Counted from the first letter of the stretch, positions 1-11,242 are shown. The stretch: DNA of 64,000 bases from Siphonodentalium dalli (GCA_032622095.1 CP136061.1:117500754-117564753), one strand, 5' to 3'. Numbers and translations: made by a program. The notes: generated by a model not told the origin, from the sequence alone.

Positions 1-428
1 GGCTACACCATGGGCCTAACACCGCCTCCTACTACGGGAAATCGGCTCTAGCCCATTTCCCCAGACCCACGTCAGCAAGTGCTGCCCTGCGTATCCGGCT
101 TCACTTTGGCCTAGCACCTAGCACCCCTTGCTGAAGGGAGCGGTTCTATACCATCTTCCCGGGACCCGATGGTGATCTCCCTCCCAGTTGCACCCCGTTC
201 TTGTATGACATGAGTTGGAACAGCCCCGTTCTTCGGTGTAGCTGGCCTCCAAGGGCTCTTCTACCTCGGCCAGACGGGATAGTGGAACGGGCGGATGCCT
301 TTGCGGGCCCCGCTATATGGGCCCTTTCTCGGGCGAAAGCCCGCTTCTCGTCATCGAATTTAACATCAACTATCAACTACAATAAGGGGAAAGATAATTG
401 TCAATCTGTTCCGCCTCCTATTTATTGA
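1..428 (-). other. Sequence downstream of the Gypsy-type pol remnant; no identified product
   Basis: GC-rich compared with the rest of the window. A 76-codon minus-strand reading frame (376 to 146) is rich in Arg, Ala and Gly, with no domain I recognise. It lies 3' of the integrase remnant on the same strand, so it may be the end of that element or its flank. No LTR boundary could be identified before the window edge. Confidence 0.3.
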
Positions 429-429
429 T

Positions 430-530
430 CTGTTGCACCCCCGTGAAACCAGTCTTCACATTTGCTGCATTGAATCGTGAAACCCTCATCGGGTGTCTGA
501 AAATGCAAAAATAATGGTACGGATGATCCC
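430..530 (-). pseudogene. PHD-finger-like remnant at the 3' end of the Gypsy-type pol
   Basis: On the minus strand the frame reads DEGFTIQCSKCEDWFHGG, with the Cys-x2-Cys at about 469-458, Trp at about 450 and His at about 444. This is the central signature of a PHD zinc finger (Cys pair, aromatic Trp, His). The expected first Cys pair appears only in another frame (around 500-515) and one of its cysteines reads as Phe, so the domain is frameshifted and degraded. It lies about 200 bases downstream of the integrase remnant on the same strand. Some Gypsy-type elements of marine invertebrates carry PHD-like or chromodomain-like modules after the integrase; linking this patch to that arrangement is inference. 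A decayed host PHD exon is the alternative. Confidence 0.35.
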
Positions 531-699
531 CATAACTAGGACAGAACCCTATGCCACTCAATCCACGATAGTAGTACCCAATCTTTGCAATAGTTCAAAT
601 GATCGTGGTTCACTGTGTGAGTCTTTATACAAAACTGAATTTCGAACAGGTACGTACTGAAACATTTAGTCACAATTCCGGAGCCCTTCCATATCGGGT

Positions 700-1560
700 T
701 TAGTTTTTTAGCTTGTCCCTTTTTGTCCCCAAAATCAAGTAGCCATGTTCATATTTATTCATTCGGGCCGACTTGTCGCTTCGTTTCTTTTGATAACGCT
801 GTTGTGTTTTTAGTTTCTTACCGGCAATTTCATGTGCCTCGCTCATAGAGTTTTCCAGTAAATTCACCAGCTCACTGGTTGAATGACACGGTTGCTTGTG
901 TGGTGGTCCAAATACCAGATCGGCGGGCTGATAGACTTCGCGTCCCAACGTGAGTTTATTGGGCGTAATGCCCGTGCTCCTGTTGACAGAAGAGCGTATC
1001 GCGCCTGCAATTTGCGGGACGTAAAGGTCCAAAGTATTTTGTTTGGTACATAAATAGCACCTTACGGCGTCCATTAACAACGTGCGATGCATTCGCTCTA
1101 TTTGTCCATTAGAACTGGGCCTCCAGGCTGTGGTCCTGGTCTTATTTATTTGTAAGGCCCTACATATGTTTTGAAACAGCTGACTTTCAAAGTTGGAAAC
1201 TCGATCGCTATTGATTTCCAACGGACATAAACTTCATTAACCAAAGTTGTCGCCGTTACTTCTGCTGTTTGTGAAGTCACGGGCAGACATTCAATCCATT
1301 TTGTAAATTGGTCGGCCGCCATCAAAACATTCATTTCCTTTAGCTGTTTAGGTAATGCCCCTAAAAAGTTAATATGAAGCCTTTCCGTGGGCGTTCCTGC
1401 ATGCTAACTAATTAGTTCACGTTTGGGTTTACGCACAGGGCATTTACGTTACTGCACTTCGGGCAATCGGCCACATAATATTTAGATTTTCCTTTTTCCA
1501 GGGTTCGTTCCATACCCTGATGACCTGATGTCGGCCGTTCGTGATTCGTTCCTTATAAAC
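700..1560 (-). pseudogene. Ty3/Gypsy-type retrotransposon integrase remnant
   Basis: This is the integrase end of a Ty3/Gypsy-type polyprotein, which inserts element cDNA into host DNA. Read on the minus strand, the zinc-binding HHCC region comes first (HERPTSGHQGMERTLEKGKS then CPKC, about 1553-1450). The catalytic core follows: AGTPTERLHINFLG and MNVLMAADQFTKWIECLPV (first Asp, about 1410-1260), NSDRVSNFESQLF (second Asp, about 1215-1180) and SSNGQIERMHRTL (Glu, about 1120-1080). The AGAIRSSVNRSTGITPNKL and LGREV segment typical of this clade lies at about 1010-930. The reading frame is broken by a stop after the zinc finger and by a frameshift near 1200-1225, so this is a dead copy. No protease, reverse transcriptase or RNase H is seen upstream (higher coordinates), so the element is truncated at its 5' side. 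Confidence 0.87.
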
Positions 1561-1564
1561 GTAG

Positions 1565-2700
1565 AGAATACTTAGTTTTACTCGTCCACAGCTTTGGAAC
1601 TAGCTAGAAATAACTCTACTTTTTCGGGCTCTGTGCTATCCAGGGGCCAAAAATATGAAATACTGGGAAGAAACTTGGACAACATCCAAGGAAGATCCCG
1701 AAACGACGAGTGGACAACGACGAAGTGTGTGGGCAACGACGAAATGTGGACACGACTAAATGTGATTTTAAACAAAATATGTTTCAAAATTTTGTAAGTA
1801 AATCTGAATAAGGGGCAGGAAATTATTCGCCAAAAACTGCTTAAATTGTCAGAAAGTATTTTGGTATTAGCCAAAATGAATGAGAAATCAATTAATGACC
1901 CAAAGTGGGGCGGATGTCCCCGGATTAAAACTGGGAGTTTTAACAAGTCCCAAAACTCAGCAGCCATGTGCGGTGAAACGCGAAATCACCTTCGAGAATT
2001 TTTCGAACAAATTCGTTGCTCGCAGCGTCAGTTTGTGGTGTTTCACCACTGATCGCTTGCACAATACCAGAGTTACTTACGTTATATGTGTAAGGTCTGT
2101 GTTGGTGTTGCCGACAAACTTTCTATTCTTCTCAATATGTCTGTCATTATATTATTGTGTGTCTGTCTGGTCTGAGGTCAGTGTTCGAGTGGCAGGGAAA
2201 ACGTATCTTGGGACCTTCCGTCGGATCCTTACGTCAGTGACTTTGTCACGGATGACAGGCGGAGTCCAAAAGATGCCACAATATCTGGAGGTATAAACAT
2301 ACATTTATGCTTGATATATATAAGCCTATCAACAATTTTGTTCAGAATATATGTACAGTTATCTGGTGTGTTGTGATCCTCGATATATCCTCTCTTTAGT
2401 TTGGACACTAATCTTCCAAGTTTATGGCAGTCTATTGCAGCATGATCCTTATACCGACTGAGCCACTGATGACCCATATAATTATATATTCACCGGATAA
2501 TGGGGTGGCACGATTCGATATAGTTATAATTGATAGTGCCTAAGATATGTCTAGATAGTGCCTATATCTCTTGTGATTTCAGAGAGCTAATAGTGTTTGA
2601 CCCTGGATAATATTTTGAGCGATCAATGCTGCAATATTATTCCATCAAACACACATAATAGTTATGTTAGTTTTGTAAAAGGAAATGTAAATAGAATAAG
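1565..2700. other. No gene recognised; several unassigned short reading frames
   Basis: Overlapping reading frames of 60-140 codons occur on both strands (for example 1578-1967 minus, 1880-2296 plus, 2229-2477 minus). None shows a domain, signal peptide or splice context I recognise. The stretch lies immediately upstream of the integrase remnant on its strand, so it may be unrelated flank or a deleted part of the element. Confidence 0.3.
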
Positions 2701-3735
2701 TGCCTATTCAGTGAGCTTTAGCTCGAGCTTCTGTTGTGCGAGATATAAATTCGAGCACATCTGAGTCAGAAATGATCACATGGAGTCCGGAGTTCTGCCT
2801 TCGAATGAACTTCTGTTGTACTTTTTGCTCTATTGATTCGTGAAACTTCCGTCCTCAATGGAATCAATTGGGGCCGCAAAAGTCGGGAAAATGGCATGCA
2901 CTTGATAGATGCTAACGCGAGACATGAGGGCCGTGAACCCACGTCAGAGATTGTTTGAATAATAAAACACTGTTTTATTGCTGTCCAACTGGTATTCATA
3001 ACGTGACAGTGGTGGCTTACGCGTATCAACTTACACTGAAATACCATCAATTCATGTAAAACACAAACCAACGGCTTTATAGCGAGATTCTTTTTTGTAA
3101 GCAAAAGACTCGAGCACATCCGAGTCAGAGCTATATAGCATACTGATTCACGAATGATTCCTTATAAAGACGTTCAGTGTTGCCTATTGCAGTGTCGCTA
3201 TATTCAGCCGAGAAACTCCCGTTCTCAGTGGTATAAATTATGGGGGCATAAAAGTCGCGAGAACACGCTACTCGATATGTATTGACGCACAACATTGTTT
3301 GGAAAATGAAAATCCACTAACCCTAGAGAATTCTGTTAAACTTAAAATAAATGTTCTGTCGTGCTATACAGACGAGAAACGCTCGTCCTGAGTGGATGCA
3401 ACTGAAACCTTAAAAGCCTCGACACAATGCCAATTGATAGATGCCGACGCCAGAAATTGTTCGGCAAATACGTAAATATTAACAATGTTTATTTCTGTCC
3501 AATTAGTACTCTCACCATATTATAATGATGACTTACGATGTTCGTTGAATTTACACTGAAAGAAACGCAAATAAAACCACTTTATTGAGAGTTTCTTTTC
3601 TGTGAGAAAAAGGATGCGACAGAAAACTTTATCTCATAGACTCCAAAATGCACCATAGAAGGAAGTTGCGGGTGCTGCTTGCTCTATTCAGTCGATAAAC
3701 CCTCGTCCTCAGTGTAATCATGAAGCCTAAAATAT
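2700..3735. repeat. Diverged tandem repeat, about four partial units
   Basis: A segment starting GCT(C)TATT.A..CG.GAAAC.C.CGTCCTCAGTGG recurs at about 2828, 3198, 3362 and 3680. Each is followed by a shared block with AAAAGTCG and then TTGATAGATGC.GACGC. A second shared block (GTCCAA.T.GTA.TC with TTACACTGAAA) recurs at about 2980-3040 and 3505-3560. Units are about 320-370 bases apart and heavily diverged. The whole 1-kb block looks like an old local duplication of non-coding sequence. Confidence 0.6.
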
Positions 3736-4690
3736 TTGCAAATATTTGTATGGCATGACCATACTTAAAACATGTATTCCCCATAGAGAAGTGATACTCC
3801 AGTGCAAAGACAAATATTGGTTTACCTCGGGCTTAGATAGGCCATATACAAAAGAGATCGATTAAAGCCACGGATGGCGTTGGACAAAAATCGGCGCTTG
3901 CCAAATACAAAAAATTTGTGTGCCAAATTTCAAAATGATTTGCGAAATTTAATTCAAGGTATAATTGGGAAATTGGAAGAAATTCTCATTTTCTATCTTT
4001 GTTAGATAATTGATCAAACTAACCACATACACAGTTAAAATGAGATAGTAACGTACGATACAATTATTAACAAATATCAAACTAGCACTAATAAGCGACA
4101 CTATATATAAGCGTACATATTATTTCGCCGTGCACACGTGCTGGCAATAATTAAAGAGCCACAGATTAATCCGTCGCCATTCACATTCGGCTGATTAACC
4201 TGTTGTCTTATAGTGGCTGGTCACCAAACACCTCCTCATAAATACGTGGTATACAGTATGCCGCCTGTAATATTGTTACAATGACTCCGCCCATGATCAA
4301 ACAGACAAAGGGGGATTAACTCTAAAAACAAATTTATAATTACCTTTTGCTGTTTCGTGAAAAGTGACGGTATTTACACTCAGAACCTGTTAGAAATTGA
4401 GTATACCAGCCTCATTTAACCACGGTCGATTAACTGTTTGATGAAAGTTTGATTAAGAAAGAAGGTATTATTACCGTTTTGTGAAAACTAAACATAACTT
4501 TCGACATATCACTGCTGACTGCGCTAGGCTGTTATATTTGTTGTTCGGGTTTGTTGATCGTGATGGCGTTATATGACTAGATAGCTCACATCCCATAATT
4601 AACAACCCCATTGCCACAAGTTTGCCAAATAAAACTATGATTTGCCATTGGCAAGCTTGGAAAATGACAACACGAACCCTGATTAAGGCA
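3736..4690. other. No feature recognised
   Basis: AT-rich sequence with no open frame above about 60 codons and no clear repeat partner inside the window. Confidence 0.4.
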
Positions 4691-4694
4691 GCTA

Positions 4695-5730
4695 TTCGGA
4701 CACATTAGATCAACGCTTGGACTAAATACAAAGCAATGAGAAACAAACTAAGCAATATGAAGAGATATGGAAAGGCGAATATGAAAGTAAATTCGCAATT
4801 ATTTTCTCGTCATATGGTATACTATGTATTTATGAAAAACCTCGATTATGCATTTTATCTTCTGAACAAAAATCCGAAGTGCTATGTCCCTCCTCTCAGA
4901 GAAACAAATGGTAATCTGATAATTGTTGACAAACAAAAAGTAACATGACAGAATGATACTTGTGTAGACTATTTTTCGTTCGACGATTCAAATTGCACCC
5001 GACCGGACTTAATATACAAGTGCTCTGATAGGCCCTCCATCATTGACATTCAAGATGAAGATATTATATAGTAATGCTCTAATTAATCGACCGAGAGCTT
5101 TCCGATGAATGGCAACAAGCCATATTTCCGACTAAATCCTGAAAAGTTACCCATAATTCTGCTGTGGTTAAGAGGTCGATTAATTAGAGCATTACTGTAT
5201 CTGCAATAAAAAACCTGCATTTGGGTAAAGCCAATTGTCAAGATGCTAACGCTACTAAGATGCTTAGATAAACTGGATATCGTATTCGCGCCGCTCAAAA
5301 TAATATTCTCTAATTCCTTCCTTTGAACACAGTTCCCACCGAAGGTCAACGTTATCCCTATCTATAACAAAGACGACCGATCACATCCGGGAAATTACGG
5401 GTCAATTCCACTGTTACCATATATGACGGTATAAAGTCTTTGATAAAATATTACTGAAATACCTCAATGGCGTGTTTTATTTTTGTGATATTTAAAAAAC
5501 GTTTGAAAGAGGCTGACACATTGGATTGATGCACAAACTTGAACAATATTGAATTAATTATGAGCTTCTCAGTGACCATATATCAAACCGGAAACAATGC
5601 GTCGTTGTGTCCGACCTGATTATAAGTGCATTAGCATTGGAGTCCCTCAAGGTTATATCGTCGGGCCGTTTTTGTTTCTTGTGTTCATCAATGATATGTC
5701 TGATGCTATTTCTTCATTTAGAATAGGATA
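4695..5730 (+). pseudogene. Non-LTR retrotransposon ORF2 remnant, 5' half of the reverse transcriptase
   Basis: This is a decayed reverse transcriptase of a LINE-type element. From 4730 the frame gives KAMRNKLSNMK and then LNKNPKCY and RETNGNLIIVDKQKVT, the linker that precedes the RT in many CR1/Jockey-like ORF2 proteins. After an inserted MITE (5069-5197) come AIKNLHLGKA (about 5205-5235), VIPIYNKDDRSHPGNY and SIPLLP (fingers, about 5348-5415), LSDHISNRKQCVVV (about 5568-5610) and ISIGVPQGYIVGPFLFLVFI then NDMSDAISSF (RT box with GVPQG, about 5632-5723). Several frameshifts and stops separate these blocks, so it is non-functional. The match stops abruptly just before the expected catalytic YADD box, which appears at 9728. 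The family (CR1, L2 or Jockey group) is not resolved. Confidence 0.83.
5069..5197. mobile_element. TA-flanked MITE (CAGTAATG family) inserted in the LINE remnant
   Basis: The ends are inverted: TAGTAATGCTCTAATTAATC on the left and its complement ending GCATTACTG on the right. They are flanked by TA on both sides (5067-5068 and 5198-5199), as expected for Tc1/mariner-type target duplication. The interior carries the family block CCACAGCAGAATTATGGGTA on the right arm and TGGCAACAAGCC on the left. The left arm is internally shortened compared with the copy at 21563-21778. The surrounding LINE reading frame continues on either side, which fixes the insertion point. Confidence 0.75.
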
Positions 5731-6274
5731 GGGTAGGACAATTTACTTCCAATACACATTATATTACTGATTATGAATAATTATGTCGTATAGTGTGGAT
5801 GATGGCATAACGACTGTCTTCCTGTCCATGTAATTTATGAGTTTAAGGGCTTAGTTCAAGAGTGTGAGAAAAGTTATGTCGTATAGTGTGAATAATGGCT
5901 GTCTTCCTGTCAATGTAATCTATGAATTCAAGAGTGAGTGAAAAGTGATAACACTTGTGGACTGTTCAATTATCACGTATATGCTTCAAATTCGGATGAT
6001 CAAGTAGTATTTTTAGTGGAACAAAACCTGCAGGGACTACTGATTCGTGAAGTTTAACACGTTATACGTACAATTAATGGGGTACTGATGCTTTGGGAGC
6101 AGGCTGGACATCCTCGATCTTTACATTTTATATCTTCAGAGTATGCGCTTATTATTTCCTCTGTGATGTTTTTGAATACTTTGTTATCCAGTCAGATATA
6201 GTGTCATCTAAATTGTTCCACGATGTTTGAATGCGTGAAATGGGAGCTGTTTTGAAAACGAATTATTTAGTGTT
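5731..6274. other. No gene recognised; short internal duplication
   Basis: A near repeat of TTATGTCGTATAGTGTG with ATGGC and TGTCTTCCTGTC.ATGTAAT.TATGA occurs at about 5787-5840 and 5873-5925, a local tandem duplication of roughly 85 bases. No coding signal seen. Confidence 0.4.
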
Positions 6275-6405
6275 TTAAAGACATATTATGGACTTGTTCG
6301 GGTGCATGAAACTGATAAATTAGTATTCAGGCGCTTGGGGAATGTAACATTCAACTAACATAGCCGAAAAGACCGTCCCACTCCACTCAACATCGTCTGA
6401 ATGTA
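6275..6405 (+). mobile_element. R1 family repeat, 5' part only
   Basis: It begins at TTAA (6275) with AGACATATTATGGACTTGTT, followed by GAAACTGATAAATTAGTATT.CAGG, ACTAACAT.GCCGAAAA and CATCGTCTGAA. These are the same ordered blocks as in the complete copies at 16646, 20828 and 56086. The copy stops at about 6405 in an AAATAAATAAACAAACAAGC tail. Confidence 0.65.
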
Positions 6406-6446
6406 AATAAATAAACAAACAAGCAAACACAAATGATTTACCCTGG

Positions 6447-6480
6447 TCGTACACACACACATATATATATATATATATAC
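6447..6480. repeat. CA/TA microsatellite
   Basis: Run of ACACACACAC followed by ATATATATATATATATAT. Confidence 0.9.
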
Positions 6481-6754
6481 ATAGTTATTCATTTAACCAT
6501 TATATGGTAATATATATGGCGGGCATAAAGACGTTGTTGTGGGCTCACCAGGGGGAATTCGCGCGGGTTATCCAAAAATAAGTAATGGTATCCCAATTTA
6601 GTGTACACATATTTTTATTTCCAAATCCAAACATATAAAATAATATACAGACGACACATATAAACAAAATATAATAGAAGTGTTAATATATGAAAACTAG
6701 GATCAGAAAACAAGCCCGAGGGCTTACTTGTATATGAAGTCTTCTCCTCTATGG

Positions 6755-6935
6755 TGTCCCAATTTGTACTTGTATATATAGCCATAGTATTTTGAGATGT
6801 AGCGTACTAGTACGGAATGTAAACAGACGACAAACCGGAAGTCAATTGTCACCTGGCGCTATTTCCTGTTTACAATTTATAGAATGGTTTATTGAATGGA
6901 ATAAGGGTAGGATCATGTAATAAAATTGTTTATCC
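6755..6935 (+). repeat. Dispersed repeat, inverted partner at 36890-37075
   Basis: Blocks GCCATAGTATTTTGAGA.GTAGCGTA, ACGGAATGTAAA, AAACCGGAAGTCAA, GTCACCTGGC.CTATTTCCTG, ATAGAATGG.TTATTGAATGGAATAA.GGTAGGATCATGTAATAAA match, in reverse complement, the segment at 36890-37075. No terminal structure was identified. Confidence 0.65.
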
Positions 6936-7093
6936 GATGTCTGTGGTATTTTCAAATCCACCGCCAGATACCCTGCGTGATATAAAGGGTGCATCTGGGT
7001 CAATGGTGGACATTTGCGTTCACGCGTGTGGTAGTCGCTAATTGCACTCAATGCCAACCCACAATGGATAATAACTTATTTATATATGACTTT

Positions 7094-7320
7094 TCAGGAT
7101 CCTCCAATACTGGCATCTGACAAGGGTACATCTGCCCGATACAGATGATTTATTTTATTTTTAAGAACAGATTCATAGCCTAACATAAACAACTTAAAAT
7201 CTCGCTCTGTGTTGGGCACATGTAGCTGATATATGGCAACATTTCTTTTAAACTGAGAATAATTAGTCAGTATAGCACCACGAACAGAGTAGCATCTGGT
7301 CATTTCTTTAACACATCTGT
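7094..7320 (-). CDS. Unidentified short reading frame, possible exon or element fragment
   Basis: A 69-codon minus-strand frame with a fairly protein-like composition (MTRCYSVRGAILTNYSQFKR at its start). It is followed in the same orientation after a stop by a second frame (7057-6842). I do not recognise a domain. The surroundings are retroelement remnants, so a fragment of an element protein is as likely as a host exon. No convincing splice sites were found. Confidence 0.2.
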
Positions 7321-8029
7321 ATCTTCATGGAGATAAGACAACCATATGTCATCAATATCTTAGTCTAACCCACCAGAATTGTTTATACATCTCTATGTAA
7401 AACCAAATTGTCGTCTTTTGTTTTTGTGAATTAATGTGTTTATGGTGTTCATGTTTTGATCCCAATAAGAATATAAACAAAAACAAACACAAAACAAAAA
7501 CAAACGTCAATTCCAACTACGTCGACTGCACGATTTAAAATGATAATATCTGAAGCTGCGCAGTTGTAAATAAATAAACGAATTTAATCGCGATAAACAA
7601 ACATGACAATCTCTCCGAAAAGGTGAGGCACTACTTATAATCCACGTATAAGAACTACTTGTGTGGTGCCATTATGCTACACAATTTATGAGAATACGTG
7701 TAACACTTTGAGCAATAGTATTCTCTATTTTCCCACTAAATGTCCACAACAGATCCTTTCACGTCACTTTAACCTGGGCAACGCCGTGTAACCCTGCGAG
7801 TAAGTTATATAACCAGAAAGGGGTTATAACCAGAAATACATGCAGCATATTTGTCTACAATATACATTAATCTAGCCTATGAGCTCGTGGTGTGAAAAGT
7901 AGGTCTATATATTAGTTGCTATATTAGGACTAGAGATAGACATTAATTAATAAACAGATGTTAATGTAAGAGCTATCGAAAATAGAGGGATATTATTTAC
8001 AGTATATGGTCCGGCAACACGTTTAGTGA
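7321..8029. other. No gene recognised
   Basis: AT-rich sequence with an A-rich patch at about 7475-7505 (AAACAAAAACAAACACAAAA) and no open frame or repeat partner I could identify. Confidence 0.4.
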
Positions 8030-8185
8030 ACATTTGCGAGAAAGATCCAGGTAGGCCATTGTAGTCGATTGCAATATCAATCATGCATGAATAGAGTCCT
8101 GTGGACTTTCTGAAGGTCATACACCTTCAAGATATTTCGTTTTTTAAACAAATGTTCGGTATGACTCCTGTACTTACATAAACCA
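8030..8185 (-). pseudogene. Non-LTR retrotransposon ORF2 fragment, C-terminal region
   Basis: On the minus strand, about 8180-8045, the frame reads YRSHTEHLFKKRNILKVYDL then LFMHD. This matches the ordered motifs YRSHTDPLFKRENILKIYDL and FMHDW of the intact LINE 3' end at 35815-36352. It is a short fragment of the same or a close family, in opposite orientation, with an internal stop after LFMHD. Confidence 0.7.
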
Positions 8186-8389
8186 TCAGGTGTATATCGA
8201 TCACAATATGTAGTCATATGTTAGATAGTTTGCTTATCTGCTTAATCTTAGTTTTGTCCGTATACTTGATGTAGATATTGCCACAAAGACGAGGCATCAT
8301 CAGCGATAGCCAACTCTTTGGCATTATTTAACCAAGAACTATTTCCATCAGTCATACTGTCAGATCTTCTGCAATATCTAATTTATGCT

Positions 8390-8720
8390 CTTTTAAGTTT
8401 TTGTTCTTCTGGAAATAAAGTTACAGATGACACTTCTCTGATGGTTATGTTCTGAGTTGTATTTACCTCTTTAACATTGTCCAACTCTCTATCGAATTGA
8501 GTCCTCATTTGTGAGATAATCATTCATATCTTCAGTTTAGTCAGTGGTTCTGAGCCTTTGTCCTTGTCAGGTTTGGTAACTATGTTATCCAGCTTGACAT
8601 TGGCCTCAGATAACGCCTTGGCTAAATTTATCTCTGGTGTTGCAGTTTTGGGTTCAATGAATAATTTATGTTGCCGTCCCTGTCCAGGGTGGTATGTTTT
8701 CAGTTTCGTTTGTGCTGCAG
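8390..8720 (-). pseudogene. Probable retroelement-derived coding remnant, family not identified
   Basis: On the minus strand a frame of about 60 codons reads through EPKTATPEINLAKALSEANV and KLDNIVTKPDKDKGSEPLTK before a stop, then resumes. The charged, Lys/Asp-rich composition suggests real former coding sequence rather than chance. It sits just upstream (same strand) of the LINE fragment at 8030-8185, so it may belong to an element protein. I do not recognise the domain. Confidence 0.3.
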
Positions 8721-9715
8721 CAATTTATTAAGGTTTTATAGGTATTGTTCTGGGTTCAAACTATCGTCGCCGTTAATTGCCCTGGGTGGAGATTCTGGGG
8801 TCGTTTCAAGTTGTCTGGCATTCTAACCGTCTCCCAGCCGACAGTGTATAGTATATCACAAACATGGGAGAGGATCTCTGTATGAAAAGGTTATTTCGGG
8901 TGATCGGATTCAAACTCACTGTTCGTTCTCAACTTGATTGTAGTTTCTAACTCTGCTTTCCATATTAGTTTGGGTCCGTATTAGTTTGGGTCCCTGTGTC
9001 TTCACAATTATTTTCGTGGGGATTTTGGAAAGCATATGCCTACATAGTTTGGAAATCCATGTTACCATTTTTTTTTTGCGGCGGCGGCGGCCATCTTAGA
9101 TTTTGAAATGGCCACCAAAACATAATATTAACCTGGTTTTCGATTGTTTGGAAATATCATATGGACATATATACTATAACTAAAATTAACTATCAATTGA
9201 AAATGCATCACTGATTGAGTCTGGTGGACTTGTAACATTTTTCGCATAACAGGCAGTCTTCGACCGTGTAGGAATCCTGGAGCTAAATGTGTTCCAGAGT
9301 CGGGGGACGTGTGCACCGTGGAATGCTAGAGGTGGAGTAACTGAAGACTGGTGTTAACATGATACATGTGACACGTTATTAAAGGAAATCTTGTTTATTT
9401 GATTTGTAAATCATATCTAAATAATGAAAAAGTGGCGAATTAATGGAGGAATAGACTTCTGTGAGTGGGAAATTTTGTAGTTCTGGGTTTTCCAGATAAA
9501 ATTTGTCTGTGTGATAGCCCTGTCGTTCACTTGGGATCTATTTTAAAAAGTAAACACATGCCATATGATTTTTCTTGCATTTTCGTGATCAACTCGTGTC
9601 AATCTAGCTGGGTAAACATCACTGAAGTGGTCTGCATGCTTCAATTCAGTGAATGTCTGAATGTTATAAATGCCCGCCAAATATCGTGATGTTATTACGC
9701 CGCCATCTTGAGTCC
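8721..9715. other. No gene recognised
   Basis: Contains a poly-T followed by (GGC)n stretch at about 9068-9092 and small repeated phrases such as TTAGTTTGGGTCC at about 8968 and 8980. Nothing coding was recognised. Confidence 0.4.
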
Positions 9716-9717
9716 TA

Positions 9718-9906
9718 TGTTTACACGCATGTATGCCGATGCTCCAACATGTCAGTACTTCTCTTGATGAAATCTATTCAAACTTGACTAATGACCGTGA
9801 TCACATCGCTATATGGGCAAACCAATGGCTTGTGAAATTTAATCCAAACAAAAGAAAGTTTTTGATGTTTGCAGACACTGGCACTCTGCAAACATGTCAC
9901 AGCTAG
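9718..9906 (+). pseudogene. Non-LTR retrotransposon ORF2 remnant, catalytic box to thumb
   Basis: The frame reads MYADAPT (about 9728-9748, the catalytic YADD box with the last Asp changed to Ala), then after a one-base frame change SLDEIYSNLTNDRDHIAIWA and NQWLVKFNPNKRKFLMF (about 9762-9870). The latter is the W-x-L-x-F-N-P-x-K signature following the RT palm in LINE ORF2 proteins. It begins almost exactly where the 5' half (4695-5730) ends, so both are probably halves of one element. A stop follows at about 9904. Confidence 0.78.
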
Positions 9907-10440
9907 ACTAGCACAACTGCGGAACTAAAACATATATTGAGTACACGATTTATCGGGTTGTAGGGGGTCTGAAAAATAGAAAAATAAGTATTTGGGGGGC
10001 ATAACAGCCAGTGCAGCCTTAATGTGTCATTACTGGTTTGAATGTTTAATTATTTTACAAAACTGGGAAAGTTCACAAAAAAGTGACAAATTTTGATACG
10101 CAACAGGAAATAGTTTTCTCTCCCCTGAATTATGTCATCTGCGCTTGCAAGACATTTTTTTTCTTCAAATTTATACGATTACTTTTTTCTATTTCTATAT
10201 TTAGCTCTAGCTGGTCGAAGAAGCTTATTTGCTGACATTCGCTCTGTCATGGTCTGTTTTAGGTTGAAAATGGTCAATTTGAGTAAAGTAAAATGGGTAA
10301 AATTGAGCTTTTTGTGCGTGCAAACCAAGGGGCATATCTTTACAAAGAAGCTAAAGTGCAAACATATGATTAGACCTACAATTTCTGTCGAAATAAAAAC
10401 ATGCTTGATGGGACCTATGCCAAATATAATGGCTCATCAT
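9907..10440. other. Sequence interrupting the LINE remnant; no gene recognised
   Basis: A 113-codon plus-strand frame starts at 10132 but has a Phe/Leu/Tyr/Lys-rich, AT-driven composition and no domain. The LINE homology stops near 9906 and resumes near 10470, so this stretch is either an insertion or fully eroded ORF2 sequence. Confidence 0.35.
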
Positions 10441-10449
10441 AAATTTGAA

Positions 10450-11242
10450 GTACAGTATCCCCTCTCAAGTTGACCAAATTTGCTTGAAATCGTGTTTTGC
10501 TACATTAGAGTTGACGTGTAACGTACTTGTTCTACATCTAGTGGATTATGGCGATCTCATATGGGATAATGCACTGGTATACATCCTCCGAAACCTTGAT
10601 ATTTTACATTATGACGCATCACTAATTATTAGTGGTTAAACGCGTAAAACGAACACATGAACTCGGTTGTAGTACTCTCCAACAACTGGCACAACATTCA
10701 CCTTACATATCGCATAAATGAACTTAGACATCCTGATTGTGTATGAAATTTCCCTTCAGATTCACAACACACCAACACAAGTTTCTTTTCGGAAATGGTC
10801 TCGATTTGGAATAACATTGAAAAGATAGACCGAAAATGTACCTCTATACATATATCTTCTAACCTCACAATTATGATGCACCAAATTCTAAAACCACATC
10901 ATTGTAATGATCGAAGAAACAGCAACATTTTAGTATGCAGGCTCTGCGATAATTGAAGCGATTTAAACGGCGACAAATTTCGAAAACATCTAATTACTAA
11001 TAAAAATTGTGCTTGCTGTTTCCAATACGAGAATTCGGGTCATTATTTCTTCACTTGACAGTATTATTCCATAGCAAGATCAACTCTAGAAGAAAAAATT
11101 GCAAGAATTACATGTAGACTGCATATTGTACACATTAAAGAATTACTAAGCGGATTACCCCACCTTAGTGAAGCAAATGTTATATTTTCAGCTGGACAAT
11201 ACTTTATATATATCTGCGAAACGTTTCGGCAACAATGAAATA
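10450..11242 (+). pseudogene. Non-LTR retrotransposon ORF2 remnant, C-terminal half to the end of the ORF
   Basis: The frame gives LVDYGDLIWDNALVYILRNL and ASLIISG (about 10532-10638), the conserved YGD-x-IWDN block after the RT. Further on come a degraded SIWNNIEKID (about 10803) and a final stretch with NCACCFQYENSGHYFFT (about 11008-11058), a Cys-containing motif typical of LINE C-termini. SIARSTLEEKIARIT follows, ending with CETFRQQ and a stop at about 11238. Frameshifts and stops are scattered through it. A second copy of this 3' end lies at 13680-13965. Confidence 0.8.

Noticed and set aside
10132-10473. 113-codon frame inside the LINE remnant
   Set aside because: AT-driven composition, no domain, and it overlaps the region where LINE homology is lost.
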